A DNA stretch of 64,000 nt from Pedobacter sp. Leaf250 (GCF_920984735.1 NZ_CAKLBU010000018.1:38363-102362); one strand, 5' to 3'; shown: positions 8,361-17,506, counted from the stretch's first letter. Made by a program: numbers and translations. Notes: generated by a model from the letters alone, not told the origin.

Positions 8361-9437
8361 ATGCAAAAATATAGCAATACCACAGCAACATTAGCATTAG
8401 CAAAAGCAAGCTTCCGTTCCATCATGCGAAGTCCTTCGGCGGTGGTATTTACATTAGCTTTCCCTTTAATTTTCATTTTGGTTTTCGGCTTTTTAGGTGG
8501 AGGTGGAACCAGATTGGATGTTGGCGTAAAACCCGGATCGGATATCAATAATCCGGTTCTTACCATGCTTAGCAAAACTGGTATGATAAGATTGGTTATG
8601 GATAAATCTCAAAAGGATTTAGACAAGCTACTGGAGAAGGGGAATGTAGATGCTGTGATTGATGTGCATAAGAAAATGAATTCAGTTGCCTACTCTGTAA
8701 ATGTGGTATACACATCCGCATCAAGAGATAAAGGAGGAATTTTAAAATCGGTTTTAAATAATGTTTTTTACGATAAAACACTGAAACCAACAGTTGCAGA
8801 AATAAAAGAAAGTACCATTACTGGTAGAGAATATAAGACCATCGATTTTATTCTCCCCGGACAATTAGGCTTCTCACTGCTAAGTACTGGTGTTTTTGGT
8901 ACAGCCTTCGTATTTTTAAGTTTGCGCCAAACGCTGGTTATCAAACGGTTTTTTGCTACTCCAGTAAAACGATCGAGCATTGTAATTGGAGAAGGAATTG
9001 CAAGAATAGGCTTTGCGTTAATTGGTGCATTATTTATAATATTAATCGGCCATTTCTTTTTTGGCTTTACACTTGTTCACGGTGCACTTACAGTCGTCAA
9101 TATGCTCATATTGGCCACCATGGGCATTATTGTTTTTATGGGGTTTGGGTTCATTATTTCAGGTGTTGCCAAAAGCGAAAGTATGGTTCCACCGATTTCG
9201 AACATTGTAACCTTGCCACAATTTTTATTATCCGGAACCTTTTTTTCCATTGAAGCATTTCCAAATTGGCTACAACCTATTAGCAGGGCATTACCCCTAA
9301 CTTATTTGAATGATGCGATGCGTCGGGTTGCTTTTGAAGGTTCGGACTTGTGGGACGTAAAATTCCAGATTATGATTCTTTTAATTTGGGGTATAGTGAT
9401 TTACGCCATTGCTGTGAAAGTATTTAAGTGGGAATAA
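8361..9437 (+). CDS. ABC-2 type transporter permease
   Basis: This is the membrane subunit paired with the ATPase ending at 8215. One transmembrane helix lies near residues 25-45 (VVFTLAFPLIFILVFGFL), followed by an extracytoplasmic domain of about 130 residues. At least five more helices occupy the C-terminal half, as in ABC-2 permeases. The segment NIVTLPQFLLSGTFF with the following ISRALPLTYLNDAMR is the ABC-2 membrane signature. At 358 residues it is typical. The substrate is unknown. Confidence 0.92.
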   Translation: MQKYSNTTATLALAKASFRSIMRSPSAVVFTLAFPLIFILVFGFLGGGGTRLDVGVKPGSDINNPVLTMLSKTGMIRLVMDKSQKDLDKLLEKGNVDAVIDVHKKMNSVAYSVNVVYTSASRDKGGILKSVLNNVFYDKTLKPTVAEIKESTITGREYKTIDFILPGQLGFSLLSTGVFGTAFVFLSLRQTLVIKRFFATPVKRSSIVIGEGIARIGFALIGALFIILIGHFFFGFTLVHGALTVVNMLILATMGIIVFMGFGFIISGVAKSESMVPPISNIVTLPQFLLSGTFFSIEAFPNWLQPISRALPLTYLNDAMRRVAFEGSDLWDVKFQIMILLIWGIVIYAIAVKVFKWE

Positions 9438-9486
9438 ATTACTCTGCATTTTATTTAAATCGAGAAATGGCTGTTTTGAAATATAA

Positions 9487-9636
9487 ATAGCCATAGCCTT
9501 TATTGGCAAAACCGATAGTATAATTAACTTACTTGCCCGGCAAGGTAAAATAGATGCCTTTAAAGAAGGAAGAAATTGGCTTACTACCAGAGAGGCGATA
9601 GATCATGATGTAAAAAACAGAAAACGAGAACGTTAA
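9487..9636 (+). pseudogene. Remnant of an excisionase-like (MerR/HTH_17 type) DNA-binding domain
   Basis: An open frame without a start codon encodes about 49 residues, including LLARQGKIDAFKEGRNWLTT and REAIDH, and ends at a TAA (9634-9636). The motif with a Gly-Lys turn, a GR.W strand and a following helix is the recognition half of the small winged-helix domains found in excisionases and related regulators. The upstream half is missing and a stop precedes the frame at 9484. It looks like the decayed 3' end of a gene rather than a live one. Confidence 0.5.
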
Positions 9637-9691
9637 CCTTTTTTAACTTTTGGTACATGATTATTGAACTACTTTTGATGAAAAATCATCA

Positions 9692-10375
9692 ATGAAAAAA
9701 GTATTTCTATTCTTGTTCGTGCTCTCCTCTTTTCAATCCATGGCGCAATTTAAATTCTTAGCCAACAACAGTTCAAATCAATACAAGGCCAAAATATTCG
9801 TAGCTGATTGTGATGATGATTTATGCGGAGGAAAGGCAACTATTATTCTGTATAATAAAATATCTGGCAAAGAATTAGAAACATTTCGCTCTGCAGATTT
9901 AGATTTTAGCTTAACAGAAAAACAGGATGCTAAAATTGGCTGGCTTGAGCTTGGCAAATATCAAAGTCCACTGATTTTCGGAGATTTTAACTTTGATGGA
10001 CAGGAAGATATGGCCATAAGAAATGGAAGCACAGGAGCTTATTTGAGTCCTTCTTACGACATCTATCTCGCAACTAACAACAATAAGTTCTTATTAAATA
10101 AGGAATTAACTAAACTAGCCTCTGAAAATTTGGGGATGTTTGAAATCGATAAAAAAACGAAAATTTTAACAACAGAGCAAAAGGACGGATGTTGTTACCA
10201 TAAAACTATCAATTACAGTTTTGATACTAAAAACAAATTAACAGAGGTTTCGTCTATGATTGAAGATTCAAGCGTTGGTGATATCGTAACCGTAATTACT
10301 CAAAAGAAGGTTAGCGGGAAAATGATTAAAACTATACAGCGCTTTAAAACAGCAGATTACTATAAAAACAACTAG
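9692..10375 (+). CDS. Secreted hypothetical protein with XAC2610/VCBS-like Asp-rich motif
   Basis: The N-terminus is a type I signal peptide (MKKVFLFLFVLSSFQSMAQ, cleavage after MAQ), so the protein is exported. Its middle contains GDFNFDGQEDMAIRNG followed by PSYDIYL. This Asp-rich calcium-binding-like loop plus strand arrangement is seen in XAC2610-related and VCBS/FG-GAP-like proteins. Four Cys residues (DCDDDLCGG, DGCCY) could form disulfides. At 227 residues it is monocistronic. The function is unknown, and a surface or periplasmic role is inferred only from the signal peptide. Confidence 0.78.
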   Translation: MKKVFLFLFVLSSFQSMAQFKFLANNSSNQYKAKIFVADCDDDLCGGKATIILYNKISGKELETFRSADLDFSLTEKQDAKIGWLELGKYQSPLIFGDFNFDGQEDMAIRNGSTGAYLSPSYDIYLATNNNKFLLNKELTKLASENLGMFEIDKKTKILTTEQKDGCCYHKTINYSFDTKNKLTEVSSMIEDSSVGDIVTVITQKKVSGKMIKTIQRFKTADYYKNN

Positions 10376-10386
10376 TAAATTACGGC

Positions 10387-10962
10387 TTAAAGTGCTGCCT
10401 TCACTAAAAATGGCAATATTTCCTTTTGAAAACTCACAAAGTTTTTACGTACATCAGAATCACTAACAGAAGTAAAGGCGAAAGAGAAAACAATACTTTT
10501 ACTGGCTTTAAGCAAAAAAGCTAAACCCTCTCTTCGAGCTGGATTATTCTTGAAAGTATCCAGTTCCAAATAAGCAGCCAGCAATAAAGCTTCCAATTGA
10601 TCGGAAAGATGCTTTAAAAATTCTTGAGAGTTGGCGTTTTCACGAACAAAATCCCAACCAATAAATTCATTACAGGCTGTAAAAGACAACCGGCTTGTTT
10701 TCATTACTAAAGCCTTTAAATGCTCTTCTTCCGAGCCATAACTCACTTTATTATTGATAATTTCGTGTAAGTTTTGATCCAGGTAATCCATAAGAATGCT
10801 ATCCAGAACCTGCTCTTTACTCTCAAAATATTTATAGATGGTTGCTTTCGCTATACGGGCCTTTTTAGCAATTTCGTTTACACTTGTTTTGTGGTATCCG
10901 TATTTTCTAAAAAGTTCTTTGGCAGCTTTTTTAACTGTATCCTTAATTTTTTCAGCTTCCAT
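10387..10962 (-). CDS. TetR/AcrR family transcriptional regulator
   Basis: This is a one-domain repressor-type regulator. The N-terminal helix-turn-helix (residues about 8-55, with TSVNEIAKKARIAKATIYKYF) is the TetR DNA-binding signature. The C-terminal helical domain would bind an unknown ligand. Its ATG shares one base with the stop of the upstream lipoprotein gene (TAATG), so it is probably translationally coupled and is the last gene of the pheS operon. What it regulates is not visible. No adjacent efflux genes are present. Confidence 0.9.
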   Translation of the reverse strand: MEAEKIKDTVKKAAKELFRKYGYHKTSVNEIAKKARIAKATIYKYFESKEQVLDSILMDYLDQNLHEIINNKVSYGSEEEHLKALVMKTSRLSFTACNEFIGWDFVRENANSQEFLKHLSDQLEALLLAAYLELDTFKNNPARREGLAFLLKASKSIVFSFAFTSVSDSDVRKNFVSFQKEILPFLVKAAL

Positions 10963-11369
10963 TAATTTCTTACGTTAATTGTAGTGTTACCTTGCAAGGA
11001 AACAGTATAAGTTTTTAGGCTTCTCTCTGCTGGTGCCTTTTGGGGTGTTCCATCAAGTAGAGAAAACTTAGCTCCCGAACAAGGATCAGTAGCTGTTAAG
11101 CCATTATCATCCGGAACAATTTTGCATTTGCTATCGGGGTTAACGGCACTGCAACGATCAAAAGCTACAAAACCACCTAGTGGAGTTCTAACAATAATCA
11201 AACCTGCAATACCATTGTTTGGCACCAGAAGCACATTATTTACAGCCTTAATACCAAATTCTACTAAGGTTACATTGTAGTTAACAGGTACATCCGGAAT
11301 AAAGTTTTCTTCCTTACCACAGCTGGTAAAAAGAATTAAAACCAATACTATGCTGTATAAATACCTCAT
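10962..11369 (-). CDS. Rieske-fold-like lipoprotein lacking histidine ligands
   Basis: The N-terminus (MRYLYSIVLVLILFTSC) is a lipoprotein signal peptide with Cys17. The body follows the Rieske ferredoxin layout: a strand IIVRTPLGGFVAFD, then a Cys pair region CSAVNPDSKC, then DPCSGAKFSLLDG, which aligns with the second cluster-binding loop. Rieske proteins need C-x-H and C-x2-H. No His occurs in this protein, so a 2Fe-2S cluster is unlikely, and the four Cys could instead form disulfides. It sits between pheS and tetR with one-base TAATG overlaps on both sides, an unusual companion for a tRNA synthetase. Confidence 0.75.
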   Translation of the reverse strand: MRYLYSIVLVLILFTSCGKEENFIPDVPVNYNVTLVEFGIKAVNNVLLVPNNGIAGLIIVRTPLGGFVAFDRCSAVNPDSKCKIVPDDNGLTATDPCSGAKFSLLDGTPQKAPAERSLKTYTVSLQGNTTINVRN

Positions 11370-12409
11370 TAAATCAAAGCAGATTTGTATTGCTTTAAAA
11401 AGCGAACATCGTTTTCTGAAAACAAACGAAGATCTTTAATTACATATTTAAGGTTGGTAATTCTTTCGATTCCCATACCGAAAGCAAAGCCGCTGTATTT
11501 TTTTGAATCGATTCCGCAATTCTCCAAAACATTTGGATCTACCATGCCACAACCTAAAATTTCTACCCAACCACTGTGCTTGCACATGTTACAGCCAGCC
11601 CCATTACAAATGGTACACGATATATCCATCTCTGCAGATGGTTCGGTAAATGGAAAATATGATGGACGGAAACGAACTTTGGTTCCTTCTCCATATAACT
11701 CCTGAACGAAATAAAATAAGGTCTGCTTTAAATCAGCAAAGGATACATTTTCGTCTACATACAACCCTTCTATCTGATGGAAGAAGCAATGTGCTCTTGC
11801 CGAAATGGCTTCGTTGCGGTAAACACGACCAGGCATAATGGCACGGAATGGTGGTTGCCCCTGCTCCATCATACGCACCTGCACCGATGAAGTATGTGTA
11901 CGTAATGCAATATCGCCCTTTTCACCACCTTTTTTAATGAAGAAAGTATCTTGCATATCTCTAGCAGGATGTTCTTCAGGAAAATTAAGCGCCGAAAAGT
12001 TATGCCAATCATCTTCAATTTCAGGACCTTCGGCAACAGTAAAGCCTAGTTTAGCAAAAATTTCTACAATTTCTCTACGCACCAATGCTAATGGATGGCG
12101 AGATCCGATTTCGAAACCTTCACCAGGCAGCGTTAAATCCAAGCTTAATTCTTCGGTTTTTGAGCCCGAATTTTCAGTTGATTCCTTTAATGTTTGATAT
12201 TTGGATTCAGCAAGTTGTTTGAATTCATTTAAAACCTTGCCCAATGATCTTTTTTCTTCGGTAGAAACAGTTTTAAATTCCTCAAAAATTTCTTTGATAA
12301 TTCCTTTACTGCCTAAATATTTGATTCTGAATTGTTCCAGTTCGTCAGCCTTTTCCGTTACGAAAGCATTGATTTTTTCCGAGTATTGTGTTATTTTGTC
12401 CTGTAACAT
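11369..12409 (-). CDS. pheS: Phenylalanine--tRNA ligase alpha subunit
   Basis: PheS is the catalytic subunit of the PheST enzyme that charges tRNA-Phe. The N-terminal coiled coil (residues about 1-90) that contacts tRNA is followed by the class II catalytic core, with RTHTSSVQVR, the motif 2 region MPGRVYRNEAISARAHCFFHQ and motif 3 FAFGMGIERI. An insertion with four clustered Cys (CTICNGAGCNMCKHSGW) probably binds zinc and is known in many bacterial PheS proteins. At 346 residues it is full length. pheT is not adjacent. The gene leads a three-gene operon, and a -7 promoter match lies only a few bases before the ATG. Confidence 0.97.
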   Translation of the reverse strand: MLQDKITQYSEKINAFVTEKADELEQFRIKYLGSKGIIKEIFEEFKTVSTEEKRSLGKVLNEFKQLAESKYQTLKESTENSGSKTEELSLDLTLPGEGFEIGSRHPLALVRREIVEIFAKLGFTVAEGPEIEDDWHNFSALNFPEEHPARDMQDTFFIKKGGEKGDIALRTHTSSVQVRMMEQGQPPFRAIMPGRVYRNEAISARAHCFFHQIEGLYVDENVSFADLKQTLFYFVQELYGEGTKVRFRPSYFPFTEPSAEMDISCTICNGAGCNMCKHSGWVEILGCGMVDPNVLENCGIDSKKYSGFAFGMGIERITNLKYVIKDLRLFSENDVRFLKQYKSALI

Positions 12410-12414
12410 GGCTT

Positions 12415-12422
12415 CAAATATA
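12415..12422 (-). promoter_or_regulatory. Candidate -7 promoter element for pheS
   Basis: On the minus strand the sequence TATATTTG matches the Bacteroidota -7 consensus TAnnTTTG. It ends 5 bases before the pheS ATG, which would give a leaderless or nearly leaderless mRNA. No clear -33 TTTG is at the right spacing. Confidence 0.45.
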
Positions 12423-12506
12423 CAGCAAATAATCTAGAAAATTTATAGCGAACGGGTTCAAATAATCAGTTTACAATATCATTATAAAAGAAAATGAACT
12501 CAAAAC

Positions 12507-12530
12507 GAAAAAAGCCGCAATTACGCGGCC
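12507..12530 (-). terminator. Terminator after kbl
   Basis: The stem GCCGC / GCGGC with a 6-nt loop is followed on the minus strand by CTTTTTTCG. It lies about 30 bases beyond the kbl stop and is a good intrinsic terminator. Confidence 0.8.
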
Positions 12531-12558
12531 TTCTCAAATTATATAAAACCTATGGGAG

Positions 12559-13746
12559 TTAGATCACTCCTAATTCCTTACCTACTTTTGTAAAAGCTGC
12601 AATGGCTTTATCCAAATGGTGTTGCTCATGACCGGCAGACAGTTGAACACGGATTCTTGCTTTGCCCTGTGGAACAACCGGATAGAAAAATCCGATGACA
12701 TAGATGCCTTCCTCTAGCATTTTTGCGGCAAACTCCTGTGCAATTTTAGCATCATAAAGCATTACCGGTACAATAGGGTGAAAACCCGGTTTGATATCAA
12801 AACCTGCATCAGTCATTTTTTCGCGGAAATATTTTGTGTTGCTTTCCAACTTATCTCTTAGTGATGTGGTTTCGCTTAACATATCTAAAACCGCGATAGA
12901 TGCCCCTGCAATGGCTGGCGCCAATGTATTGGAAAACAAATACGGACGAGAACGTTGGCGTAACATATTAATTATTTCTTTTTTGCCCGATGTAAAACCG
13001 CCAGAAGCACCACCCAAAGCCTTACCTAAGGTTCCGGTGATGATATCGATGCGATCCATAACATTGAAATGTTCGTGCGTACCTCTACCTGTTTTGCCAA
13101 TAAAGCCAGAACAGTGCGACTCATCGATCATAATCAATGCTTCATATTTATCAGCCAAATCGGCAATTTTATCCAATGGCGCAACTGATCCATCCATAGA
13201 AAACGCACCATCAGTAACAATAATTCTATGTCTGCAATCTTTAGCTGCAATCAGTTGTTTTTCTAAATCCTCCATATCCGCATTTTTATAACGGAAACGT
13301 TGCGCTTTGCATAAACGAACACCATCAATAATAGAAGCGTGATTTAATTCATCAGAAATAATAGCATCTTCTGCATTAAACAATGGCTCAAAAACACCTC
13401 CGTTAGCATCAAAAGCAGCTGCATATAAAATGGTATCTTCAGTACCTAAAAATTGAGATATTTTTGCTTCAAGTTCTTTATGAACGTCTTGAGTTCCACA
13501 GATAAAACGAACTGAAGACATGCCGTAGCCATGATCGTCAATTGCTTTCTTTGCTGCCTCAATCACTTTCGGATGTGAAGAAAGCCCCAAGTAGTTATTT
13601 GCACAAAAATTAATCACCTCTGCCCCACCACTTACTTTAATGTCGGCACCTTGAGGTGTAATGATAATCCGTTCGCGTTTAAACAACCCAGCGTTTTCTA
13701 TTTCTTCAAGTTCTTTTTGGAGAACAGGTTTAAGTGTTTTATACAT
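12559..13746 (-). CDS. kbl: Glycine C-acetyltransferase (2-amino-3-ketobutyrate CoA ligase)
   Basis: Kbl is a PLP enzyme of the alpha-oxoamine synthase family that converts 2-amino-3-ketobutyrate and CoA to glycine and acetyl-CoA in threonine breakdown. The motifs seen are NFCANNYLGLSSHP, DELNHASIIDG, IMIDESHCSGF and the Schiff-base lysine Lys242 in TGTLGKALGGASGG. At 395 residues it is the usual size. Related 8-amino-7-oxononanoate synthase or serine palmitoyltransferase are alternatives, but the length and motifs favour Kbl. No threonine dehydrogenase gene is adjacent. Confidence 0.93.
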   Translation of the reverse strand: MYKTLKPVLQKELEEIENAGLFKRERIIITPQGADIKVSGGAEVINFCANNYLGLSSHPKVIEAAKKAIDDHGYGMSSVRFICGTQDVHKELEAKISQFLGTEDTILYAAAFDANGGVFEPLFNAEDAIISDELNHASIIDGVRLCKAQRFRYKNADMEDLEKQLIAAKDCRHRIIVTDGAFSMDGSVAPLDKIADLADKYEALIMIDESHCSGFIGKTGRGTHEHFNVMDRIDIITGTLGKALGGASGGFTSGKKEIINMLRQRSRPYLFSNTLAPAIAGASIAVLDMLSETTSLRDKLESNTKYFREKMTDAGFDIKPGFHPIVPVMLYDAKIAQEFAAKMLEEGIYVIGFFYPVVPQGKARIRVQLSAGHEQHHLDKAIAAFTKVGKELGVI

Positions 13747-13769
13747 GGCTTTTAAAATATTTTTCCCTC

Positions 13770-13777
13770 CAAAGTTA
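13770..13777 (-). promoter_or_regulatory. Candidate -7 promoter element for kbl
   Basis: The minus strand reads TAACTTTG, a full match to TAnnTTTG, 24 bases before the kbl ATG. No convincing -33 element is present. Confidence 0.45.
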
Positions 13778-13994
13778 TGAAAAAAACTTTTCGACGACCT
13801 AAAAAGGCTGTATTGGAGTGTAACTATTTATGCGCAAACGTTTGTTGTTTTGCTTCGAAGGCATATTGAAAGCTAATCAACAGGAAAAAAACTTCTAAAA
13901 ACTTATTTTTTATTCAACTTAACAAACTTTAACATACCACTACGTGTATAGTGTTAAAACTTATTCGATATTTATAGCTTACTAATCAACACAC

Positions 13995-16442
13995 ATGACC
14001 CGATTTTGCGCACTCCTCCTTTTTTGTAGTTTAACTCATTTTGCCATAGCACAACAATATACAGTGAGCGGAACAATTAAGGATACCGGTGGACAGCCAG
14101 TGCCTTTTGCTTCGGTTTACATTAAAAATACCACTACAGGAACATCCGCAAATGTTGATGGAAAATATGCCATTAAATTAGAGAAAGGGCAACATGTACT
14201 TAGTTATCGGGCTGTAGGCTATAAACAACAGGATTTTTCCATTAAGCTTAATGCAGATTTAACACGCGATATAACACTCGCTTCAGAAAGCTACACACTT
14301 GATAATGTAACCATTAGGGCAAATGCCGAAGATCCGGCTTTTGAAATTATCAGGAAAGCCATAAAACAACGAAAAATCCATTTGGAAGAAGTTAATGCAT
14401 TTACCTGCGACGTTTACATTAAAGGCGTTCAACGCTTAAGAGGTGCACCGAAAAAATTTATGGGTAGAGATATCCAAAAAGTTATGGAACTGGATTCTAA
14501 TCGACAAGGCATTATTTACTTATCAGAATCAAATAGTAAATTTAGTTTCCGCAGACCTAATGACATTCATGAAGAGATGATTTCATCGAAAGTTGCAGGT
14601 AGAAATAATGCATTCAGCTTTAATAAAGCTTCTGATCTGATCATTAACTTTTACGATAATTACCTTTTAGAGAACACGCTTAGTGCGAGAGGTTTTATTT
14701 CACCAATTGCTGATAATGCCATGTTTTATTACCGGTACAAACTGGTTGGCGAAACAAAAGAAAACGGCGAATTGATTTATAAGATCCAGGTGATTCCCCG
14801 ACGAGAGAATGATCCTGTTTTTAGAGGATATATTTATATTATTGATGAGAGCTGGAGAATTTACAACACAGATGTTTTCCTTACTGAAAAAGCGGGAATT
14901 AATTTTATCGACACCCTAAATATCAATCAACAATTTACAAAAGTTAAAGATACCTATATGCCTACAAACATTAATTTTCAGTTTGCAGGAAGCGTTTTAG
15001 GGTTTAAACTGGGAGGATATTTTGTGGGTGTTTATAGTAATTACAACCTTGACCCTAAGTTCCCTAAAGACCGTTTTAGTGGCGAGATATTAAAAATAAC
15101 GGAAATGGTAAACAAGAAGGATTCGTTATATTGGGTTAATAATCGGCCTATTCCTTTAACATCCGATGAAAGTTTAAACTACATTAAGAAAGACAGTGTT
15201 GCCAAACGAAAAGAGTCAAAAACTTATCTGGATTCGTTAGAGAGAGAAAATAATGAATTTGGCATTGGTAAATTATTATTACGAGGTTACAGTAAAAATG
15301 ATCGCTACCACAAACGATACTTAAGCTTTGATCCGGTTTTGAAATCTATATTTTATAATACCGTAGAGGGCTTTGCCATTAGATATGGCGTTACCTACCG
15401 CAAAGATTTTGAAAATAGGCGATCCTATTCCATCAGGCCAGAGCTTAGATATGGTTTTGCCAATAAAAAGTTAACCGGAAGTTTAACCGGAAGTTATTAT
15501 TATGACCCACTAAAACGTGCTGCAATAGGTGGGTCGTTTGGAAATGGTATTTTCGATTTAAATAACCTGGGTTCGATGACGCAGCTTGGTAATACCATCA
15601 ACTCCTTACTTTACGAAAAGAATTTCCCTAAATTTTACGAAAAAAGTTTCGTAAATATTAACACCACAAGAGAGTTAGCCAGTGGTTTACAGGCTAGTTT
15701 AAGTGCGGATTATAGTAAAAACAATACCTTAACCAATAATTCTGATTTTAAACTATTCGATGCTAAAGACAGAGAATTCACATCCAATAATCCATTTTCA
15801 CCAACTGCTGAAACGCCGCTTTTCCCTACATACAAATCTTTTAGCGCCACAGCAAGCTTAACATACACGATTGGGCAAAAATATATCACCCGTCCGGATG
15901 GTAAGTTTTATACTGAATCTCATTTCCCTAAAATTACAGTGCTGTATAAAAAGGGTTTCAAAAATGTTTTGGGAAGTGATATCGATTATGATTTTGCTAA
16001 AATAGAAGTGGCACAGGATAGAATTGGTTTAGGCTTGTGGGGATATACCTCGTTTTTGGTTGGCGCCGGTAAATTCCTTAACAATTCCAAAGTTTACTAT
16101 CCCGAATACAAACATTTTGCTGGTAACATCTCCACCATTTTCCCTCCAAATTTAAGAAAGTTTCAATACCTGGATTTCTATCAATTCAGCACCAATCAGC
16201 AATATTTTGAAGCCCACGTAGAACATAATTTCGCTGGTTTTTTCCTGAACAAAGTGCCCCTGCTTCGTAAAGCAAAACTTGAAGAATTTATTGGCGGAGG
16301 TTATTTATCATCACCAGAAAAAAGAAATTACAAAGAATTTTACTTTGGGCTACAACGTTTAGTACTAAGAGTTAGCTATGGTTTTGCTTATGATGGCGCC
16401 AGTAAGTTAACGCAAGGGTTTAGAATAGCGTACGGATTTTAA
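13995..16442 (+). CDS. Outer membrane protein with CarboxypepD_reg-like domain and DUF5686
   Basis: This is a large outer membrane beta-barrel-like protein. After a signal peptide (MTRFCALLLFCSLTHFAIAQ) comes a CarboxypepD_reg-like Ig domain (residues about 22-100, VSGTIKDTGGQPVPFASVYIK). A long region follows that matches the Bacteroidota DUF5686 family. The C-terminal half shows alternating strands and ends in aromatic-terminated strands (GFRIAYGF), as outer membrane barrels do. There is no TonB plug domain, so it is not a classical TonB-dependent receptor. At 815 residues it is typical of DUF5686 proteins. Its function is unknown. Confidence 0.88.
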   Translation: MTRFCALLLFCSLTHFAIAQQYTVSGTIKDTGGQPVPFASVYIKNTTTGTSANVDGKYAIKLEKGQHVLSYRAVGYKQQDFSIKLNADLTRDITLASESYTLDNVTIRANAEDPAFEIIRKAIKQRKIHLEEVNAFTCDVYIKGVQRLRGAPKKFMGRDIQKVMELDSNRQGIIYLSESNSKFSFRRPNDIHEEMISSKVAGRNNAFSFNKASDLIINFYDNYLLENTLSARGFISPIADNAMFYYRYKLVGETKENGELIYKIQVIPRRENDPVFRGYIYIIDESWRIYNTDVFLTEKAGINFIDTLNINQQFTKVKDTYMPTNINFQFAGSVLGFKLGGYFVGVYSNYNLDPKFPKDRFSGEILKITEMVNKKDSLYWVNNRPIPLTSDESLNYIKKDSVAKRKESKTYLDSLERENNEFGIGKLLLRGYSKNDRYHKRYLSFDPVLKSIFYNTVEGFAIRYGVTYRKDFENRRSYSIRPELRYGFANKKLTGSLTGSYYYDPLKRAAIGGSFGNGIFDLNNLGSMTQLGNTINSLLYEKNFPKFYEKSFVNINTTRELASGLQASLSADYSKNNTLTNNSDFKLFDAKDREFTSNNPFSPTAETPLFPTYKSFSATASLTYTIGQKYITRPDGKFYTESHFPKITVLYKKGFKNVLGSDIDYDFAKIEVAQDRIGLGLWGYTSFLVGAGKFLNNSKVYYPEYKHFAGNISTIFPPNLRKFQYLDFYQFSTNQQYFEAHVEHNFAGFFLNKVPLLRKAKLEEFIGGGYLSSPEKRNYKEFYFGLQRLVLRVSYGFAYDGASKLTQGFRIAYGF

Positions 16443-16445
16443 AAA

Positions 16446-16474
16446 GGTTTAAGGTTGAGGGACAACCTTAAACC
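16446..16474 (+). terminator. Inverted repeat after DUF5686 gene, probable terminator
   Basis: A perfect 12-bp inverted repeat (GGTTTAAGGTTG / CAACCTTAAACC) with a 5-nt loop begins 4 bases after the stop and is followed by related C/T-rich phrases. It belongs to the recurring GGTTTAAGG-type intergenic sequence of this window. Confidence 0.6.
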
Positions 16475-16504
16475 CTAAACCTTTTAACCTTCTACCTTTT
16501 TTAC

Positions 16505-16512
16505 TATATTTG
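16505..16512 (+). promoter_or_regulatory. Candidate -7 promoter element for trhO
   Basis: TATATTTG is a full match to TAnnTTTG, 40 bases before the trhO ATG. The -33 region is T-rich without a clear TTTG. Confidence 0.5.
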
Positions 16513-16552
16513 CCACGCTTTAAACGCCGTTTGCAACGGTATCAACAGCGTT

Positions 16553-17506
16553 ATGAAAAAATATCAAACACTACTTTACTATTGCTATAGTTACATAGCA
16601 GAGGCAGAACAATTTGCTGCCGATCATCTTAAATTTTGTAAATCTTTAGATTTAGTTGGCCGTATTATCGTGGCGGATGAAGGTTTAAATGGTACGGTTT
16701 CGGGTTCTCCTGAATCCTGTGAGGCCTATATGAAAGCCATCCATGCTGATGAGCGCTTTGCCAAAACTGAATTTAAAATTGATGACGTAGAAGAACCTTC
16801 TTTTTTGAAAATGCACTGCCGTTATAAATCAGAAATTGTTCATTCAGGCTTGAGAGATACTTCGATCATCAATCCAAATGAGCAAACTGGCAAACATTTA
16901 GAACCTGCTGACTTCATGAAGATGAAAGATGACGAAGATGTAGTGATTTTGGATGTTCGTTCAAATTACGAACACAATCTTGGAAAATTCAAAAACGCCA
17001 TTACCCTTGATATTGAAAATTTCAGGGATTTCCCGGAACAAATCAATCAGCTTGCTCAATATAAAGATAAGAAGATTTTAACCTACTGCACAGGTGGAAT
17101 TAAATGCGAAAAAGCATCCGCTTTGTTGTTACATCACGGTTTTAATGATGTTTATCAATTGCATGGTGGCATTATCAAATATGGCAAAGAAGCGGGCGGT
17201 AAAGATTTTGAAGGAAAATGCTATGTTTTTGATAACCGTATTGCTGTTGATGTAAATCAGGTTAATCCAACGGTAGTTTCAGTTTGTTACAACTGTGGTA
17301 AAACCACGCCTAAAATGATTAACTGTGCCAATCCTGAATGTAATGAGCACATTACACAATGCGATAATTGCGGTGAAGAATTACAGGGCTGTTGCTCAGC
17401 TGCTTGCACTACAAATCCACGTAAACGTCCTTATGACGGAACTGGATATTATGTAAAAGTACCACAACCTGTAACGAAGAAAGTTGTAGAGACATCGGCT
17501 GTTTAG
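16553..17506 (+). CDS. trhO: tRNA uridine(34) hydroxylase, rhodanese-related (TrhO)
   Basis: TrhO hydroxylates C5 of uridine 34 in the anticodon of certain tRNAs, a step toward (methoxy)carbonyl-methoxy uridine. The N-terminal domain (residues 1-100, with VADEGLNGTVSG) precedes a rhodanese domain whose catalytic Cys179 lies in CTGGIKCE. A C-terminal Cys-rich segment (CYNCGKTT, CANPEC, CDNCGEEL, CCSAAC) probably binds zinc, as in the longer members of the family. At 317 residues it is full length. The gene has its own promoter match and a downstream hairpin. Confidence 0.95.
   Translation: MKKYQTLLYYCYSYIAEAEQFAADHLKFCKSLDLVGRIIVADEGLNGTVSGSPESCEAYMKAIHADERFAKTEFKIDDVEEPSFLKMHCRYKSEIVHSGLRDTSIINPNEQTGKHLEPADFMKMKDDEDVVILDVRSNYEHNLGKFKNAITLDIENFRDFPEQINQLAQYKDKKILTYCTGGIKCEKASALLLHHGFNDVYQLHGGIIKYGKEAGGKDFEGKCYVFDNRIAVDVNQVNPTVVSVCYNCGKTTPKMINCANPECNEHITQCDNCGEELQGCCSAACTTNPRKRPYDGTGYYVKVPQPVTKKVVETSAV

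Noticed and set aside
7451..9437. ABC-2 pair as a possible antibiotic self-resistance system
   Set aside because: The sequences show only generic ABC-2 motifs, with no biosynthetic genes nearby. A more precise role would be guesswork.
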